A stretch of DNA of 35,122 nucleotides from JAIBJP01 sp035639875. GTDB lineage: Bacteria; Actinomycetota; Thermoleophilia; Gaiellales; Gaiellaceae. The notes beneath the pieces are model-generated. The model saw only the letters and a program-made list of their open reading frames with translations. It had not been told where the DNA came from and searched no databases. This document shows, piece by piece, positions 1-7,177 of this stretch. Position numbers and translations under genes: made by a program. The stretch's first letter is position 1. Each line of letters begins with the position of its first letter. The stretch covers positions 1-35,122 of the forward strand of contig DASQXE010000180.1 in assembly GCA_035639875.1 (NCBI GenBank). The letters are read 5' to 3'.

Positions 1-965
1 AGGAACGCGGCGCGGTCGCGGCGCGCGGTGGACAAGTACGGGACTTCCTGTCGCTCTAGTTCTTGCGCAACCTCCTCGCGCAGCCGCTCGCCGGAGAGGC
101 CGTCGCGTGGAACCGCGAGCAGTGCCGCGTACTCGCGGTCGGCTTCGAGGCCGAAGGCGGCCATGCGGCGCGCCGCTTCGCGGTCGTCCAGACGGTCCTC
201 CTCGAGATCCTCGAGGAGGTCCCCGGCGAGCCTGAGCTCGGCCGCGCTAACTGCCCGCCGCCGCGAGAGCTCGAACGCGAGGGCGGTCTGGCCGTGGTGG
301 AGCACGAGCCGGTCGTACTCGCTGAATTGGCCGGTGGCGCGGGCCGCCTTCAGGGTGGCGAGCTCGCGGCCCGCGACGACGGGAAGCTCGAGTGCGTGGT
401 CGAACGAAAGCCGTCTCCGCGCATGTCTCTCGGCGACCGTCCGGCCCCGCTCGTCGACGAGGGCGAGGCTGCAGTTCAGGTGGTTGCAGACGATGGCGAG
501 CAGCGCCTGCAGCCCTCGGCCCTGGAGGACGGCGTCCGCAAGCCGTTCGTGCACCTCGAGCGCGCGCGTGAGCTGCTCGAGCTGCTCGCTGGCGAGATGC
601 GTCACGGCCGCCTTCGTGATCGCGACGAAGGGGACCTCGTACGGGACGGTCAGAACCGGGAACGCCAGGCGATTCGCTTCCTCAACCACCGGTGCGGGAA
701 CCTCGGCGAACCCGAACCCGACGCCGAAGCCGAGGCCCGCAAGACTGTGCCGGGCCAACCGCCGTACGTAGGCCCGCTGCGTGGTCGCGAGCTCGCCGAC
801 GCCGAGCCCGGTCGTCAGGAGGAACTCTCCGCCCTCCAGGAAATGGGTCGGATCGGCGAGCTCCGAGACGTGGAGCCAGCTGACCTCGTTTCGAAGGCCG
901 TCGGCCCCGGCCGCAACGGCCAAGTCGAGGTCCGGAAGCTCGGCGATGTCCTGAACGGTCAGCAA
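1..965 (-). CDS. PucR-family transcriptional regulator (3' part outside window)
   Basis: The reverse-strand reading frame is open from about 1000 to the left edge. It begins LTVQDIAELPDLDLAVAAG, followed by VSWLHVSELADP, LEGGEFLLTTG and VPYEVPFVAITKA. This is the layout of the PucR N-terminal domain (PF07905), found in activators of purine, nucleobase or amine catabolism genes. The C-terminal helix-turn-helix that these proteins normally carry would lie beyond the left edge and is not visible. A TAG lies in frame about 30 nt upstream and no ATG or GTG follows it, so TTG at 965 is the likely start. No Shine-Dalgarno site is convincing. The target genes are unknown. Family assignment is firm; function is inferred. 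Confidence 0.82.
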   Translation of the reverse strand, partial: MLTVQDIAELPDLDLAVAAGADGLRNEVSWLHVSELADPTHFLEGGEFLLTTGLGVGELATTQRAYVRRLARHSLAGLGFGVGFGFAEVPAPVVEEANRLAFPVLTVPYEVPFVAITKAAVTHLASEQLEQLTRALEVHERLADAVLQGRGLQALLAIVCNHLNCSLALVDERGRTVAERHARRRLSFDHALELPVVAGRELATLKAARATGQFSEYDRLVLHHGQTALAFELSRRRAVSAAELRLAGDLLEDLEEDRLDDREAARRMAAFGLEADREYAALLAVPRDGLSGERLREEVAQELERQEVPYLSTARRDRAAF

Positions 966-989
966 GGGGTCTTCGACGCTGCGGCCAAG

Positions 990-1018
990 ACGCTACGCGG
1001 TTTTGGCCCCTCGGGCAA
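990..1018 (-). promoter_or_regulatory. Candidate promoter of the PucR-family gene
   Basis: On the reverse strand TTGCCC (1013-1018) and TAGCGT (990-995) are separated by exactly 17 bp, a good -35/-10 pair. Transcription would start near 983, leaving a leader of about 18 nt before the TTG start at 965. Sequence match only. Confidence 0.4.
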
Positions 1019-1093
1019 CGCAGATCCGCCGCTCATTGGACCCGGAGTCGAGGCAGGCTAAGGAGAGCCGGCGGGAACCGGCCCCTGGTCCTT

Positions 1094-1109
1094 GGCGCCC
1101 TCGGGCGCC
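1094..1109 (-). terminator. Short GC hairpin at the stop codon of the small membrane protein
   Basis: GGCGCC (1094-1099) and GGCGCC (1104-1109) form a perfect 6-bp stem with a 4-nt loop and overlap the TAG stop of the gene at 1109-1360. No U-tract follows, so termination is uncertain. A second, looser GCCGG/CCGGC stem lies a little further downstream, near 1065-1083. Confidence 0.3.
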
Positions 1110-1360
1110 TAGCGGCCCTCGAGGACCTTGCCCGCCTTGGCGATGCCCCGCGCGATCATGTACGCGGCGGCGAGGAAGACCGAGGCGGTGACGAAGTCGG
1201 GCCAGTCGACCCGGTCCGAGGCGAGCGTGATGATGAAGACGATGACCCAGACGAGCACGAAGACGATCAACTCGCCGTTCAGGCTGGGCAGCGCCGGCAT
1301 CCCGTAGTAGGGCTGGCCGTAGGACTGAGTCGGTGGCGGCGGGGTCTGCTGCGTCGACAT
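1109..1360 (-). CDS. Small two-helix membrane protein, unknown function
   Basis: 83 residues from ATG at 1360; upstream in-frame codons exist but would add a poor-quality, non-hydrophobic leader. Residues 1-28 are a Pro/Gln/Tyr-rich cytoplasmic-type tail (TPPPPTQSYGQPYYG). Two hydrophobic segments follow, about residues 32-51 (IVFVLVWVIVFIITLA) and 58-76. Small actinobacterial proteins with a Pro/Gln/Tyr-rich N-terminus and two membrane segments are common, but I cannot name a family. It lies between two unrelated genes: the PucR-type regulator downstream and the divergent VOC gene at 1418. It ends in a short hairpin. Confidence 0.6.
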   Translation of the reverse strand: MSTQQTPPPPTQSYGQPYYGMPALPSLNGELIVFVLVWVIVFIITLASDRVDWPDFVTASVFLAAAYMIARGIAKAGKVLEGR

Positions 1361-1417
1361 GGTGTGCGTAGTACCGCACGGGGCCGTCGATTCCTCCGCG
1401 TAGGATTGAGTGACTCC

Positions 1418-2029
1418 TTGCACCTGTTCCACTACCACCTCGTGACGAGCAAGGTCCGGCTCCTCGAGGGGCGCTACTTGGGCAAGCTCGGATTCGAGCT
1501 GATCGGCCGCTACGGCTGGCGAGGCGAGAGCTCGCAGTGGTTCGAGCCGGGAACACCCTGGGAGGAACTCGACGCCATGGGCTTCCGTTTGCGGCTAGTC
1601 GAGCTCGGCCGGGGAGCCGTCAACATCGTTCTCCAGCCCGGCCATTGGGACGTACCGCGCGTCGACCACCTCGGGATCGCGCTCGACGAGGACGAGTACG
1701 AGGCCGTCATCGATCGGGCCGCCGACCTCGGGCTCAAGATCCAGGACCACCCCGGCAAGCGCACCTTCGTGACCACCGAGGCCGGTTATCGCCTCGAGGT
1801 GCACCCTCCGCGCGACTGGATCGAAGACGCGCTCGCGCAGGCGGACGAGCTCCAGCTGGCAGAGATCCACCTGCGCGCCAACGACCCCGAGGAGAAGGCG
1901 GTCGCGCTGGCGGAGATCCTCCAGGTGGAGCGCTCGGATGCGGACGTCAGCGTCGGCGACTCACTCGTCCGCTTTCTCCCGGACGGGCCCGAGGGACGGC
2001 CCGAGCTCGTCGCCGAGGTGCTCGGGTGA
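1418..2029 (+). CDS. VOC-superfamily (glyoxalase-like) protein
   Basis: 203 residues with TTG at 1418 as start, giving HLFHYHLVT followed by RYLGKLGFELIGRYG, the first beta-alpha-beta module of a vicinal oxygen chelate fold. A second half begins near VDHLGIALDEDEYEAV and VTTEAGYRLEVHPP. VOC proteins use divalent metal in isomerases, dioxygenases and lyases, but several members bind no metal, and I cannot assign a substrate. TTG at 1406 is an alternative start. TAGGAT at 1401-1406 looks like a -10 box, which would put the transcript start only a few bases before 1418. The last codon overlaps the purM start by 4 nt (2026-2029), so the gene is probably co-transcribed with purM-purN-purH; whether it acts in purine synthesis is unknown. 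Confidence 0.75.
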   Translation: MHLFHYHLVTSKVRLLEGRYLGKLGFELIGRYGWRGESSQWFEPGTPWEELDAMGFRLRLVELGRGAVNIVLQPGHWDVPRVDHLGIALDEDEYEAVIDRAADLGLKIQDHPGKRTFVTTEAGYRLEVHPPRDWIEDALAQADELQLAEIHLRANDPEEKAVALAEILQVERSDADVSVGDSLVRFLPDGPEGRPELVAEVLG

Positions 2030-2922
2030 GCTCTTATGAGGCAGCCGGGGTCTCTTTGGGGAAGGCGGAGGAGATCGTCGAGCGGCTGCGGGCGGCGGTC
2101 GACTCCACGGGCGGCTCGATCGGCGCGTTCGCCGGTCTCTATCCGCTCGATGACGAGCGCTTGCTCGCGGCGACGACCGACGGTGTCGGTACGAAGCTCA
2201 TGCTCTCGCGGCGCGCGGGCCGTCTCTTCGACGCGGGCCGTGACCTCGCGGCTCACTGCATCGACGACATCCTCACCACTGGTGCCGAACCGCTCTTCTT
2301 TCTGGACTACGTCGCCGCGGGGAATCTCGACCTGGGCGAGGTGGCCGAGCTCGTGGAGGGCGCGGCGGCCGTGTGCCGGGAAGCCGGCTGCGCCATCCTC
2401 GGGGGCGAGACCGCCGAGCTCCCGGGTGTCTATCGCGAGGGGGAGCTGGACTTCGCGGGGACGTGCGTCGGACTCGTCCGCCGCGCCGACCTGATCGACG
2501 GCTCGCGTTGTGAGCCCGGCGACGTCGTGCTCGGACTTCCGTCCTCCGGCCTGCACACGAACGGCTTCACGCTCGTCCGCCGATTGGTGGGCACGGGCGA
2601 CTTCGAGGCCGACCTCTTGCTCGCCCCTCATCGCCTCTACCTGGCCGACGTGCGGGAGCTGCGGACCCGCGCCGACGTCAAGGCCTTCGCACACGTGACC
2701 GGCGGCGGAATCCTCGGCAACCTGGCGCGCGTTCTTCCAGCGGGCGTCGGCGTGGAGATCGAGTGGGATGCGTGGGAGCGGCCCCCGGTCTACGACTGGC
2801 TCAGCGCCCGCGGCGTCCCCGAGGACGAACAGAGGCGCGTGTTCAACCTCGGCGTCGGCATGTGCGCGGTCGTTCCTCTGGACGATGCGGGCGCGGGAAC
2901 CGTGATCGGCAGGCTGGTTTGA
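2026..2922 (+). CDS. purM: Phosphoribosylformylglycinamidine cyclo-ligase (AIR synthetase)
   Basis: Catalyses ATP-dependent ring closure of FGAM to aminoimidazole ribonucleotide, step five of purine synthesis. Recognisable blocks are TTDGVGTKLMLS, GAEPLFFLDY, GGETAELPGVY, SSGLHTNGFTLVRR, HVTGGGILGNLARVLP and FNLGVGMC. The start is GTG at 2026 in a GTGA overlap with the preceding stop. At 298 residues it is shorter than the usual 340-350; the C-terminal part after GVGM is compressed and ends at IGRLV. The block before GAEPLFF reads CIDDILTT, where many homologues have CVNDIL-Q. It overlaps purN by 4 nt, consistent with translational coupling in a purMNH operon. Confidence 0.92.
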   Translation: MSSYEAAGVSLGKAEEIVERLRAAVDSTGGSIGAFAGLYPLDDERLLAATTDGVGTKLMLSRRAGRLFDAGRDLAAHCIDDILTTGAEPLFFLDYVAAGNLDLGEVAELVEGAAAVCREAGCAILGGETAELPGVYREGELDFAGTCVGLVRRADLIDGSRCEPGDVVLGLPSSGLHTNGFTLVRRLVGTGDFEADLLLAPHRLYLADVRELRTRADVKAFAHVTGGGILGNLARVLPAGVGVEIEWDAWERPPVYDWLSARGVPEDEQRRVFNLGVGMCAVVPLDDAGAGTVIGRLV

Positions 2923-3467
2923 TCGGCGTCCTCGTCTCCGGTACCGGCACGAACCTGCAAGCCCTGATCGACGCGGGGCTTCCGATCGTCGCCGTCGCAT
3001 CGAACAAGCCCGGAGTCCAAGCGCTCGAGCGAGCCGGGCGGGCGGGGATTCCGACCGCCGTCTTCGAGCTGGAGCACTACGGGACGCGCGAGGAGCGAGA
3101 CCTGGCAATGGCCGACTGGCTCGCGGACGAGGGCGTGGAGGTCGTTGTCTGCGCAGGCTACATGCAGCTGTTGACCCCGCCCTTCCTCGAGCGCTTCCGG
3201 GCCATCAACGTTCATCCGTCGCTCCTGCCCGCATTCCCCGGCATCGATGCCGTCGGCCAGGCGCTCGCGGCGGGCGCGACTGAAACGGGCGTCACGGTCC
3301 ACTTCCTCGACGAAGGAATCGACAGCGGGCCCGTGATCCTGCAAGAGCCCGTCGTGATCGAGCCCGATGACACGGCCGAGACGCTGTACGAGCGCATCCG
3401 CGCCGTGGAGCACAGGCTTTTGCCCGAGGCCGTGCGGCTCTATCTGGCCGGCGTTCTAAGGTCCTGA
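2919..3467 (+). CDS. purN: Phosphoribosylglycinamide formyltransferase
   Basis: Transfers a formyl group from 10-formyltetrahydrofolate to GAR, the third step of purine synthesis. 182 residues starting at TTG 2919, which overlaps the purM stop (TTGA). The N-terminus IGVLVSGTGTNLQALIDA is the phosphate-binding region. INVHPSLLPAFPG carries the catalytic Asn and His, and DEGIDSGPVI carries the catalytic Asp. The family length is about 190-210, so this copy is slightly compact. It is followed after 4 nt by purH, and both enzymes use the same folate cofactor. Confidence 0.93.
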   Translation: MIGVLVSGTGTNLQALIDAGLPIVAVASNKPGVQALERAGRAGIPTAVFELEHYGTREERDLAMADWLADEGVEVVVCAGYMQLLTPPFLERFRAINVHPSLLPAFPGIDAVGQALAAGATETGVTVHFLDEGIDSGPVILQEPVVIEPDDTAETLYERIRAVEHRLLPEAVRLYLAGVLRS

Positions 3468-3471
3468 GCTC

Positions 3472-5013
3472 ATGGTGCGGCGGGCGCTGATCTCGGTCTT
3501 CGACAAGACCGGGCTCGACGAGTTCGCCGCGGGCCTCGTCGAGCTCGGCGTCGACCTTGTGGGCAGCGGGGGTACCGCCGCCTACATCGCGGAGCTGGGC
3601 CTGCCGGTGACGCCGGTGGACGAGCTCACGGACGTCCCGGAGCTCCTAGGCGGCCGGGTCAAGACGCTCCACCCGCGGATTCACGCCGCCATCCTCGCCC
3701 GGCGAGACTCGCGCGAAGACATGGCGACCCTGGCGGACGAGCGAATCGAGCCGTTCGATCTCGTCTGCGTCAACCTCTATCCCTTCGCCCACGTCGCCGG
3801 CCGTAAGGACGTACGCGAGGAGGAGGCCGTCGAGATGATCGACATCGGCGGCCCGGCGATGCTGCGCGCGGCGGCGAAGAACTTCGTTCACGTCGCGCCG
3901 GTTTGCTCCCTCGCGCGCTACGGGCCGATCCTCGATGAGCTCCGGCTGGACCACGACCTGAGCGCCGAAACGAGGCGGGAGCTCGCGACCGAGGCGTTCT
4001 CGCACACGGCTGCCTACGAAGCGTCGATCGCGTCTTGGTTCTCCGACCGCGAAACCTTCCCAGCCCGGCTCATCCTCTCGCTCGAGAAGGAACGCGACCT
4101 GGCGTACGGGGAGAATCCCCACCAGCGCGCCGCCTATTACCCCGAGGTCGGAGTTCGCCGCCATCTACTCTCGCGCGTCGAGCAGCTCTCGGGCAAGGAG
4201 CTCTCCTTCAACAACCTGAGCGACCTCGACGCCGCACGGGCGGTGCTGCGCGAGTTCGAGCTGCCGGCCTGCGTGCTTGTCAAGCACGCGAATCCATGCG
4301 GAGTCGGCGTCGCCGGCGCGCTCGAGGAGGCGTACGCCAAGGCTCATACGTCGGATCCCGTCTCGGCGTACGGAGGTGTCGTCGCGGTCAACCGGCGCAT
4401 CGACCCGCCGCTCGCAACCCGACTCGCCGAGAACTTCGTGGAGGTTCTCATCGCGCCGGAGTACACGGCCGATGCCGTCGAGATCCTCAAACGGAAGGAG
4501 GGCACGCGGATCCTCGAGGACCGTGAGCGGCGCCGCGCCGCACTGGGCGAACGCGATTATCGCCGCGTCCTCGGTGGCCTGCTCGTCCAGGACGCGGACG
4601 CCGAGATCGACGACCGGGAGATCATGGAGGTCGTCGCCGGACAGGCACCCGACGAGTCGGGGTGGGGCGATCTCCTCTTCGCGTGGCGAGTGTGCAAGCA
4701 CGTCCTCTCGAACGCGATCGTCGTGGCCAAGGACTTGCAGACGATCGGGGTCGGGGCCGGGCAGATGAGCCGCGTCGACGCAGTCCGGATCGCGCTGGAG
4801 AAGGCGCAAGAACATGGGCACTCCTTGGCAGGAGCCGTGCTCGCGTCAGACGCCTTCTTTCCCTTCCCCGACGGGCCCCAGCTCGCACTCGAAGCGGGAG
4901 TACGCGTGATCGTCCAGCCGGGCGGCTCGAAGCGGGATGAAGACGTGATCGCCGCCGTCGAGAACTTGGGCGCCACGATGGTGTTTACTCGCCGCAGGCA
5001 TTTCCGGCACTGA
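3472..5013 (+). CDS. purH: Bifunctional AICAR transformylase / IMP cyclohydrolase
   Basis: Carries out the last two steps to IMP. 513 residues, a normal length. The N-terminal MGS-like IMP cyclohydrolase domain (about 1-130) shows ALISVFDKTG, GSGGTAAYI, LGGRVKTLHPRIHAAIL and CVNLYPF. The AICAR transformylase domain (about 190-513) shows YGENPHQRAAYY, LSFNNLSDLDAA, KHANPCG and SRVDAVRIALEKA near the end. ATG at 3472 lies 4 nt after the purN stop, with a GGTCCTGAG stretch as the only upstream context, so coupled translation is likely. Confidence 0.95.
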   Translation: MVRRALISVFDKTGLDEFAAGLVELGVDLVGSGGTAAYIAELGLPVTPVDELTDVPELLGGRVKTLHPRIHAAILARRDSREDMATLADERIEPFDLVCVNLYPFAHVAGRKDVREEEAVEMIDIGGPAMLRAAAKNFVHVAPVCSLARYGPILDELRLDHDLSAETRRELATEAFSHTAAYEASIASWFSDRETFPARLILSLEKERDLAYGENPHQRAAYYPEVGVRRHLLSRVEQLSGKELSFNNLSDLDAARAVLREFELPACVLVKHANPCGVGVAGALEEAYAKAHTSDPVSAYGGVVAVNRRIDPPLATRLAENFVEVLIAPEYTADAVEILKRKEGTRILEDRERRRAALGERDYRRVLGGLLVQDADAEIDDREIMEVVAGQAPDESGWGDLLFAWRVCKHVLSNAIVVAKDLQTIGVGAGQMSRVDAVRIALEKAQEHGHSLAGAVLASDAFFPFPDGPQLALEAGVRVIVQPGGSKRDEDVIAAVENLGATMVFTRRRHFRH

Positions 5014-5014
5014 C

Positions 5015-5566
5015 GTGATCGCAACTTCGCCCACTATCCGGCGCCCGATCTGGCTCGTGGCCCCGCTGACGGCCTTCGCGCTCGTGGCCCTCACCGTCGG
5101 CCTGCTGGCGCGTGAGCGGTTCGATCCGAACAAGGGCTACTTCCACCTCTTCTTCAGTGACACGCTGCATCTCAAAGCGTGGTTCGCCACGGCGGCGGTC
5201 GTCCTCGGCGTCTGGCAGCTCTTCAGCGCCGCCTGGATCTTCCGCAAGCTCCCCTGGCCACGACCGCCATGGATGCCGACGCTTCATCGCTGGACAGGGC
5301 GGCTGGCCTTCGCGTGCACGCTTCCTGTGGCCTACCACTGCGTCTTCAAGCTCGGGTTCCAGCACCCGACGGCGCGGGTCTTGGCCCACTCGCTCCTCGG
5401 ATGCAGCTTCTATGGCGCCTTCGCCGCGAAGGTGCTCATAGTGCGCCTGCACCGTTTCCCCGTATGGGTGCTCCCCGCGACGGGCGGGCTGCTCTTCGCC
5501 GTCCTCGTGTCGGTCTGGTACACGAGCGCCGTCTGGCTCTTCCGCCTCGTCGGCGTGGGCATCTAA
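5015..5566 (+). CDS. Four-helix membrane protein, DUF6529-like
   Basis: 183 residues from GTG at 5015, one base after the purH stop. Four hydrophobic segments lie near residues 15-32, 54-76, 95-140 and 150-178. Several histidines lie in or beside helices: DTLHLKAWF, LHRWTGRLA, AYHCVFKLGFQH and LAHSLLGCS. That arrangement resembles small cytochrome b561 or ferric-reductase-like proteins, so haem binding is possible but not shown. The overall pattern fits what I recall of DUF6529 from actinobacteria. It follows purH directly, but there is no obvious link to purine synthesis. Confidence 0.6.
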   Translation: MIATSPTIRRPIWLVAPLTAFALVALTVGLLARERFDPNKGYFHLFFSDTLHLKAWFATAAVVLGVWQLFSAAWIFRKLPWPRPPWMPTLHRWTGRLAFACTLPVAYHCVFKLGFQHPTARVLAHSLLGCSFYGAFAAKVLIVRLHRFPVWVLPATGGLLFAVLVSVWYTSAVWLFRLVGVGI

Positions 5567-5599
5567 CGGCTTCGCGGTGACGCCGTATCGTTAGGGAAG

Positions 5600-7000
5600 A
5601 TGCGGCGCGACTATCCCACCGTCCTCGACCTGATCGGCGGCACGCCGCTCGTCCGGCTCCAGCGGCTGGGCCGATCCGACGGTCCGTGCCTCCTCGCCAA
5701 GCTCGAGTACATGAACCCGGGCGGAAGCGTGAAGGACCGGATCGGCCTGCGCATGATCGAGCGCGCGGTCGAGGACGGGAAGCTGAAACCCGGTGGCACA
5801 ATCGTGGAGCCGACAAGCGGAAACACCGGCGTGGGCCTGGCGATCGCGGCGGCGATCAAGGGGTACCGCTGCATCTTCGTCATGCCGGACAAGATCGCCC
5901 AGGAAAAGATCTCCCTCCTGCGCGCGTTCGGCGCCGAGGTTGTCATCTGTCCCACGGCCGTCGCCCCCGAATCTCCCGAGAGCTACTACTCCGTCTCCGC
6001 CCGCCTCGCCGAGGAGATCCCCGGCGCGTACAAGCCGGATCAGTACTCGAATCCGGCCAACCCGGAGGCCCATTACGATACGACCGGCCCGGAGATCTGG
6101 GACCAGACCGGCGGCGACCTCGACGCGCTCGTGCTCACGGTCGGTACCGGCGGCACGATCTCGGGCGCGGCCAGGTTCCTCAAGGAGCAGAAACCGGAGC
6201 TCCTCGTCGTGGGAGCCGATCCGGAAGGCTCGATCTACTCCTCGGAGACCGTGCATCCCTATCTCGTCGAGGGAATCGGCGAGGACTTCTGGCCGGAGAC
6301 CTACGACCCGGCATTCGTGGACGAGTACGTGACCGTGTCGGACCGCGATTCCTTCGTGACGGCGCGGCGGCTCGCACGCGAGGAGGGTCTCCTCGTCGGC
6401 GGCTCCGGCGGAACGGCCGTCTGGGCCATGCTGCAGGTGGCGGAGCGGTTCGGAGTCGAGGCGACGGTCGTCACGCTCATTCCCGACGGCGGCCGAGGCT
6501 ACTTGTCCAAGTTCTACGACGACAACTGGCTCCGTGAGTACGGCCTCGTCGAGCGCCGCGCTCCGGCGCCAACGATCCAGGAGGTTCTCGCATTCAAGGG
6601 CCGAGTCGACACCGACGCCCCCCGGCTCATCTCCGTCGAATCGCACCGCAAGGTCGGCGAGGCGGTCGACCTCATGCACCGGTACGGCATTTCGCAGCTC
6701 CCGGTCGTTCGCCACGAGCCAGCCGAGTCGCTGGCAGACGTGATCGGCTCGATCCAGGAACGCGGCCTGCTCGACCGGGTGCTCCGCAACCCGGACACGC
6801 TCAACGAGGAGGTCGCCGCCGCCATGGACCCGCCTCTCCGCGCCGTCGAGCTGCGCGAGTCCGTCGACACGATCTTCTCCGATCTCGAGGCGGGGAACTC
6901 CGCGGTCATCGTCGCCGCCGCCGGTCGGCCGGTCGGCGTGCTGAGCCGCGCCGATCTCCTCGAGTACCTGGCGCACAACCCGTCCCGCAACGGCGCCTAA
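5600..7000 (+). CDS. cbs: Cystathionine beta-synthase with C-terminal CBS domains
   Basis: 466 residues. The PLP-dependent fold-type II domain (about 1-320) has the PLP lysine in GGSVKDR (Lys45), the PTSGNTG loop (about 72-77), GTGGTISGAARFL and GGSGGTAVWAM. Residues about 335-465 form two CBS modules (VGEAVDLMHRYGISQLPVV and SAVIVAAAGRPVGVLSRADLL), as in eukaryotic and actinobacterial cystathionine beta-synthases, where they are regulatory. It condenses homocysteine with serine. The gene is followed by a cystathionine gamma-lyase/synthase homologue, so a transsulfuration pair is likely. A TATCGT box (5586-5591) lies 8 nt before the ATG, suggesting a nearly leaderless transcript. Confidence 0.9.
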   Translation: MRRDYPTVLDLIGGTPLVRLQRLGRSDGPCLLAKLEYMNPGGSVKDRIGLRMIERAVEDGKLKPGGTIVEPTSGNTGVGLAIAAAIKGYRCIFVMPDKIAQEKISLLRAFGAEVVICPTAVAPESPESYYSVSARLAEEIPGAYKPDQYSNPANPEAHYDTTGPEIWDQTGGDLDALVLTVGTGGTISGAARFLKEQKPELLVVGADPEGSIYSSETVHPYLVEGIGEDFWPETYDPAFVDEYVTVSDRDSFVTARRLAREEGLLVGGSGGTAVWAMLQVAERFGVEATVVTLIPDGGRGYLSKFYDDNWLREYGLVERRAPAPTIQEVLAFKGRVDTDAPRLISVESHRKVGEAVDLMHRYGISQLPVVRHEPAESLADVIGSIQERGLLDRVLRNPDTLNEEVAAAMDPPLRAVELRESVDTIFSDLEAGNSAVIVAAAGRPVGVLSRADLLEYLAHNPSRNGA

Positions 7001-7015
7001 CGTCTCGCTCGGCCA

Positions 7016-7040
7016 TGTCCTGGTGCCTGGCACGAGGACA
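7016..7040. repeat. Intergenic palindrome, copy A (one mismatch)
   Basis: TGTCCTGGTGCC and GGCACGAGGACA flank a single central T: twelve-base arms with one mismatched pair. It is preceded by CCA (7013-7015), and its core GGTGCCTGGCAC is identical to the core of the longer palindrome at 7117-7151. It lies 15 bp downstream of the cystathionine beta-synthase stop. Confidence 0.75.
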
Positions 7041-7073
7041 CGTCCCGTTGGGACGCCCGCGGTGTCGGACACC
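7041..7073. repeat. Two further short inverted repeats
   Basis: CGTCCC-GTT-GGGACG (7041-7055) and GGTGTC-G-GACACC (7061-7073) follow copy A directly. With the palindromes on either side they fill most of the 177-bp gap between the two transsulfuration genes with potential hairpins. They may act as terminators for the upstream gene, but no U-tract follows any of them. Confidence 0.6.
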
Positions 7074-7116
7074 CTCGGCGCACACCCGCATCGTTCCTTC
7101 GCAGATCGGCTCGTTC

Positions 7117-7151
7117 AGCCATGGCCCGGTGCCTGGCACCGGGCCATGGCT
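7117..7151. repeat. Perfect 35-bp palindrome, copy B
   Basis: Seventeen-base perfect arms around a central T. The left arm begins AGCCATGGCCCGGTGCC and the right arm is its exact complement. It is followed by CTTTTGGGCGG. The outer CCATG/CATGG, the central T and the flank CATGGCT-N-TTTT recur at 28990-29020, about 22 kb away. The right arm covers the position where a -35 box for the next gene would lie. Confidence 0.85.
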
Positions 7152-7165
7152 CTTTTGGGCGGGCG

Positions 7166-7171
7166 TACACT
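7166..7171 (+). promoter_or_regulatory. -10 box for the cystathionine gamma-lyase/synthase gene, leaderless
   Basis: TACACT lies 6 nt before the GTG at 7178, so the transcript should begin at or next to the start codon. The -35 position falls inside the palindrome at 7117-7151 and shows no TTGACA-like match. Confidence 0.45.
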
Positions 7172-7177
7172 GAGTCC

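Noticed and set aside
63..1061. 332-codon forward open frame
   Set aside because: It is the complement of the PucR-type gene. Its product has no domain pattern, while the reverse frame reads as a textbook PucR N-terminal domain.
7121..7177. Longer start for the cystathionine gamma-lyase/synthase at ATG 7121
   Set aside because: The extra codons are the palindrome itself (ARCLAPGHG), and a -10 box lies inside them. GTG 7178 begins the conserved protein.
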